From: Buttiauxella gaviniae ATCC 51604
GTDB lineage: Bacteria; Pseudomonadota; Gammaproteobacteria; Enterobacterales; Enterobacteriaceae
DNA: 64,000 nucleotides
Direction: 5' to 3'
Assembly: GCF_001654835.1 (NCBI RefSeq)
Contig: NZ_LXEP01000020.1
Location: forward strand, 62,001 to 126,000
Each line of letters opens with the position of its first letter. The first letter of the stretch is position 1. Below are positions 62,022-64,000 of this stretch, in pieces. The translations under genes were made by a program, and so were the position numbers. The notes beneath the pieces were generated by a model, which saw only the letters and a program-made list of their open reading frames with translations, searched no databases and was not told the DNA's origin.

Positions 62022-64000
62022 TTACTTACCATCATCCTGAGGATTAAGACGTTTATGCGCGCGTTTTTTCAGTAAGGCATACAAGCTCAAGCCAATCACT
62101 GTGGCGAACAACAAACCTAAAATGGCCAGCAGTGCAGAATGCTGGTTGGCATACCAGACCACCATCATGTACCAGGGCATTTGGCCGCTTGGGAACTGTT
62201 GGCCAACCCGGAAGCTGCGCACGCCGTTTTCATCGGTAATGATTGAGGCATCACCACGAATTCCGGCGTTAATGCGTGCCGAGGCTAAGTCGGTCTGAAG
62301 GCGTGAAAGCTGTTCGTCATTGCTGCCAATTGCCATCACCACCACGCGGTCAGGGTTCCACTGCGAGCGGAAGCTGACAAACCCACGCCATGCCTCGTTA
62401 GAGGAGAAGTAACGGTCGGCGGCAATACCGGTTGAGCCCCAATCGCCTTCAAGCCAGCTTTGTACTTTTTGCCAAATTGAACGTTCACGCACACCGAATG
62501 AGTGTTCGTTGCTGGTAAACGGCGACTGAGCCAACAGCGTTTTGTTAAAGGTATTTTTGTTGATGGTAGAAACCGCAAGCACGTGGCTTTCTTCGAGGCG
62601 TTGCAGGTTGGCACCCGCCGTCGGCACCCCGAACATCACGGCGTTATTATTAAGCGACGTTCCGGTCGCATTGCCTGACCGTGCCGCCATATTCAGGAGT
62701 GTGCTGATTTCAGTCTCACCTGGGTTTTCTGGCAGCAGCAACACGGTATGTGCGAAGTCAGCAAAGCGTGAGAACGGGAACGATGCCCCCACGAAGTAAG
62801 ACAGATTTGGCAGCAGCGAGAAGTGGCGCGTTTTGCTCAAATCAATTGATGAGTTTTCATCAATACGACTCTTGATGTTGTTATTGAGCAGTACGCTACA
62901 CGGTGCCGTTTCTTTGGTCTGGATATTGAAGTACAACGACAACTGGTTGTCGCCGTAAATCAGGTAAGGCTCCAGCGCCAGGTTGTAATCTTCCTGACGC
63001 GCATCTCCACCCACTTTGCGCCACAGGGTTTCCAGCGCGCCTTGTTTGTTCACCGGCAGGTTGTGCAAGAATGTGCCGTTGAAGGTCAGAGAAAGATAAG
63101 AACGCTCTTCATCAATCCAGCTCTCCGTTGGGAAGCGGTAGCCAAGTTTCACGGGAATGGTTTCACCATCCCATAAGAACAGGTCCGGGGCCGCTCGGAA
63201 GGCAACGCTTAACGGCTCATGCCAGATGCCCGTCGCCGTCAGGCTTTGATCTTTGCGCATCAGTTCGGTCAAACGCACCGGACGATCGGTCGGTATCCAA
63301 CGCGGTGCGTCATACGCTTTGCTCACCGGGATTGTCTGGTTTTCTACCGCTGTGCTTGCAGTTTGCCCAGGGAATTTACCCTGAGTTAAACGCCATGCCG
63401 CAGCACGCAGTTGCTGGTCTGAATTACCCACTACCAGCAGCAGTTTATAAACAGGGTTGCCTGGATTATCGATAATTTGCAGCATCGGCTTTTGCGTGAC
63501 TGGCAGCGTCAGGCCGCCAATCTGCTCGCCAGATTTACCAAACAGAATACCGTTCTTCTCCGGCAGTGTGTCGCGCAATGCGTTAAAGGAGATGCCGCGG
63601 TAATCCGCCTCAATCCCCAACCAGGAAGCGACTAATGCCGCAGCACTCACTTGCTCTGGTAACGTTTTTGCCGGGAAGGCAAATGTCACAGCAGCCGGAG
63701 TCATTTGCATCGCGTCAAAGAACGGGCGTGGGAAATGGCTGAGGTCTGCGCCAATATTGAGCTGCTGCCCTTCCAGGTCCAGGCGCGTATTCGGCATGAT
63801 GGTGACCTGGTATTTTTCTGACAGGTCGCGCAGGCACAGTAAGGCATCGCCATCATTAATTTTGAAGCTGATATTGTTGCTCGATACCACCATCGCCGCC
63901 GGAATTTCCAACTGGTAGCTCGACACATCGCTATCGGCAGAACCCAGCGGAACAGTCCCTAGCGGCTGACCATTCATCATCAACTGCAATGTAGTATTTC
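62022..64000 (-). CDS. bcsB: Cellulose synthase periplasmic subunit BcsB (5' end outside window)
   Basis: The frame is open to the right edge (NTTLQLMMNGQPLGTVPLG...), so the gene continues beyond the window and its N-terminus is missing. About 659 residues are visible. BcsB binds the emerging glucan in the periplasm with carbohydrate-binding and flavodoxin-like domains (LEIPAAMVVSSNNISFKINDGD, ...). It ends in one C-terminal membrane anchor (ALLAILGLLFATVIGLSLYALL) with a basic tail, which contacts BcsA. The gene order B-C-D-Z is a type I operon, and bcsA would be expected to the right of the window. Confidence 0.94.
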   Translation of the reverse strand, partial: NTTLQLMMNGQPLGTVPLGSADSDVSSYQLEIPAAMVVSSNNISFKINDGDALLCLRDLSEKYQVTIMPNTRLDLEGQQLNIGADLSHFPRPFFDAMQMTPAAVTFAFPAKTLPEQVSAAALVASWLGIEADYRGISFNALRDTLPEKNGILFGKSGEQIGGLTLPVTQKPMLQIIDNPGNPVYKLLLVVGNSDQQLRAAAWRLTQGKFPGQTASTAVENQTIPVSKAYDAPRWIPTDRPVRLTELMRKDQSLTATGIWHEPLSVAFRAAPDLFLWDGETIPVKLGYRFPTESWIDEERSYLSLTFNGTFLHNLPVNKQGALETLWRKVGGDARQEDYNLALEPYLIYGDNQLSLYFNIQTKETAPCSVLLNNNIKSRIDENSSIDLSKTRHFSLLPNLSYFVGASFPFSRFADFAHTVLLLPENPGETEISTLLNMAARSGNATGTSLNNNAVMFGVPTAGANLQRLEESHVLAVSTINKNTFNKTLLAQSPFTSNEHSFGVRERSIWQKVQSWLEGDWGSTGIAADRYFSSNEAWRGFVSFRSQWNPDRVVVMAIGSNDEQLSRLQTDLASARINAGIRGDASIITDENGVRSFRVGQQFPSGQMPWYMMVVWYANQHSALLAILGLLFATVIGLSLYALLKKRAHKRLNPQDDGK

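Overview
This is a chromosomal window from a member of the Enterobacteriaceae. Gene content and order follow the E. coli/Salmonella 77-79 minute region (rsmD-yhhL-yhhM-yhhN-zntA, tusA-yhhQ-dcrB-yhhS-yhhT, yhiN-pitA-uspB-uspA, prlC-rsmJ-rlmJ-gor, yhjC-yhjD-yhjE, yhjG-pdeH-kdgK-yhjJ-dctA-pdeK, bcs). Several interruptions show that it is neither E. coli nor Salmonella, and the genus cannot be fixed from the sequence alone. I see no rRNA, tRNA, CRISPR array, prophage or intact insertion sequence.

Region by region. 1-4.1 kb: end of rsmD, then yhhL, yhhM, yhhN and the Zn/Cd/Pb exporter zntA with a ZntR-type promoter. 4.1-7.0 kb: a three-gene TRAP transporter inserted between zntA and tusA. 7.1-11.3 kb: tusA, the queuosine-precursor transporter yhhQ behind a preQ1-I-like leader, dcrB, yhhS, yhhT. 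11.3-21.1 kb: accessory block with an M24 peptidase homologue lacking canonical metal ligands, a chaperone-usher fimbrial operon in visibly AT-rich DNA, a CsgD-like and a Rob-like regulator, and an MFS exporter. 21.2-30.8 kb: core genes yhiN, pitA, uspB, uspA, rsmJ, prlC, rlmJ and gor; dtpB is absent between uspA and rsmJ. 30.8-42.8 kb: second accessory block with small secreted proteins, a LacI-controlled cellobiose/beta-glucoside-type PTS plus maltoporin-like porin without a hydrolase, an ankyrin-like single-pass membrane protein, yjiR/yjiS, an acetyltransferase, a YhcN-family protein and an SDR enzyme. 42.9-56.5 kb: yhjC to pdeK, with a ccdAB toxin-antitoxin module inserted between yhjE and yhjG. 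56.7-64 kb: a type I cellulose operon in order bcsB (cut by the window edge)-bcsC-bcsD-bcsZ.

How genes work together. Two c-di-GMP phosphodiesterases (PdeH with a near-consensus flagellar sigma-28 promoter, and PdeK/HmsP) sit close to a c-di-GMP-dependent cellulose synthase, and a CsgD-like regulator flanks the fimbrial operon, so the window is rich in motile-to-sessile switching functions. Sugar-acid functions recur: the TRAP transporter (substrate unknown, possibly a sugar acid), kdgK with a KdgR-type box, and dctA.

Mobile-type DNA is limited to two copies of a roughly 125-bp imperfect inverted-terminal repeat (974-1096 and 24643-24769), a putative interspersed repeat near 361-472, and a short palindrome at 56639-56672. 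Family assignments come from reading the translations and from memory of E. coli homologues; no database search was run.
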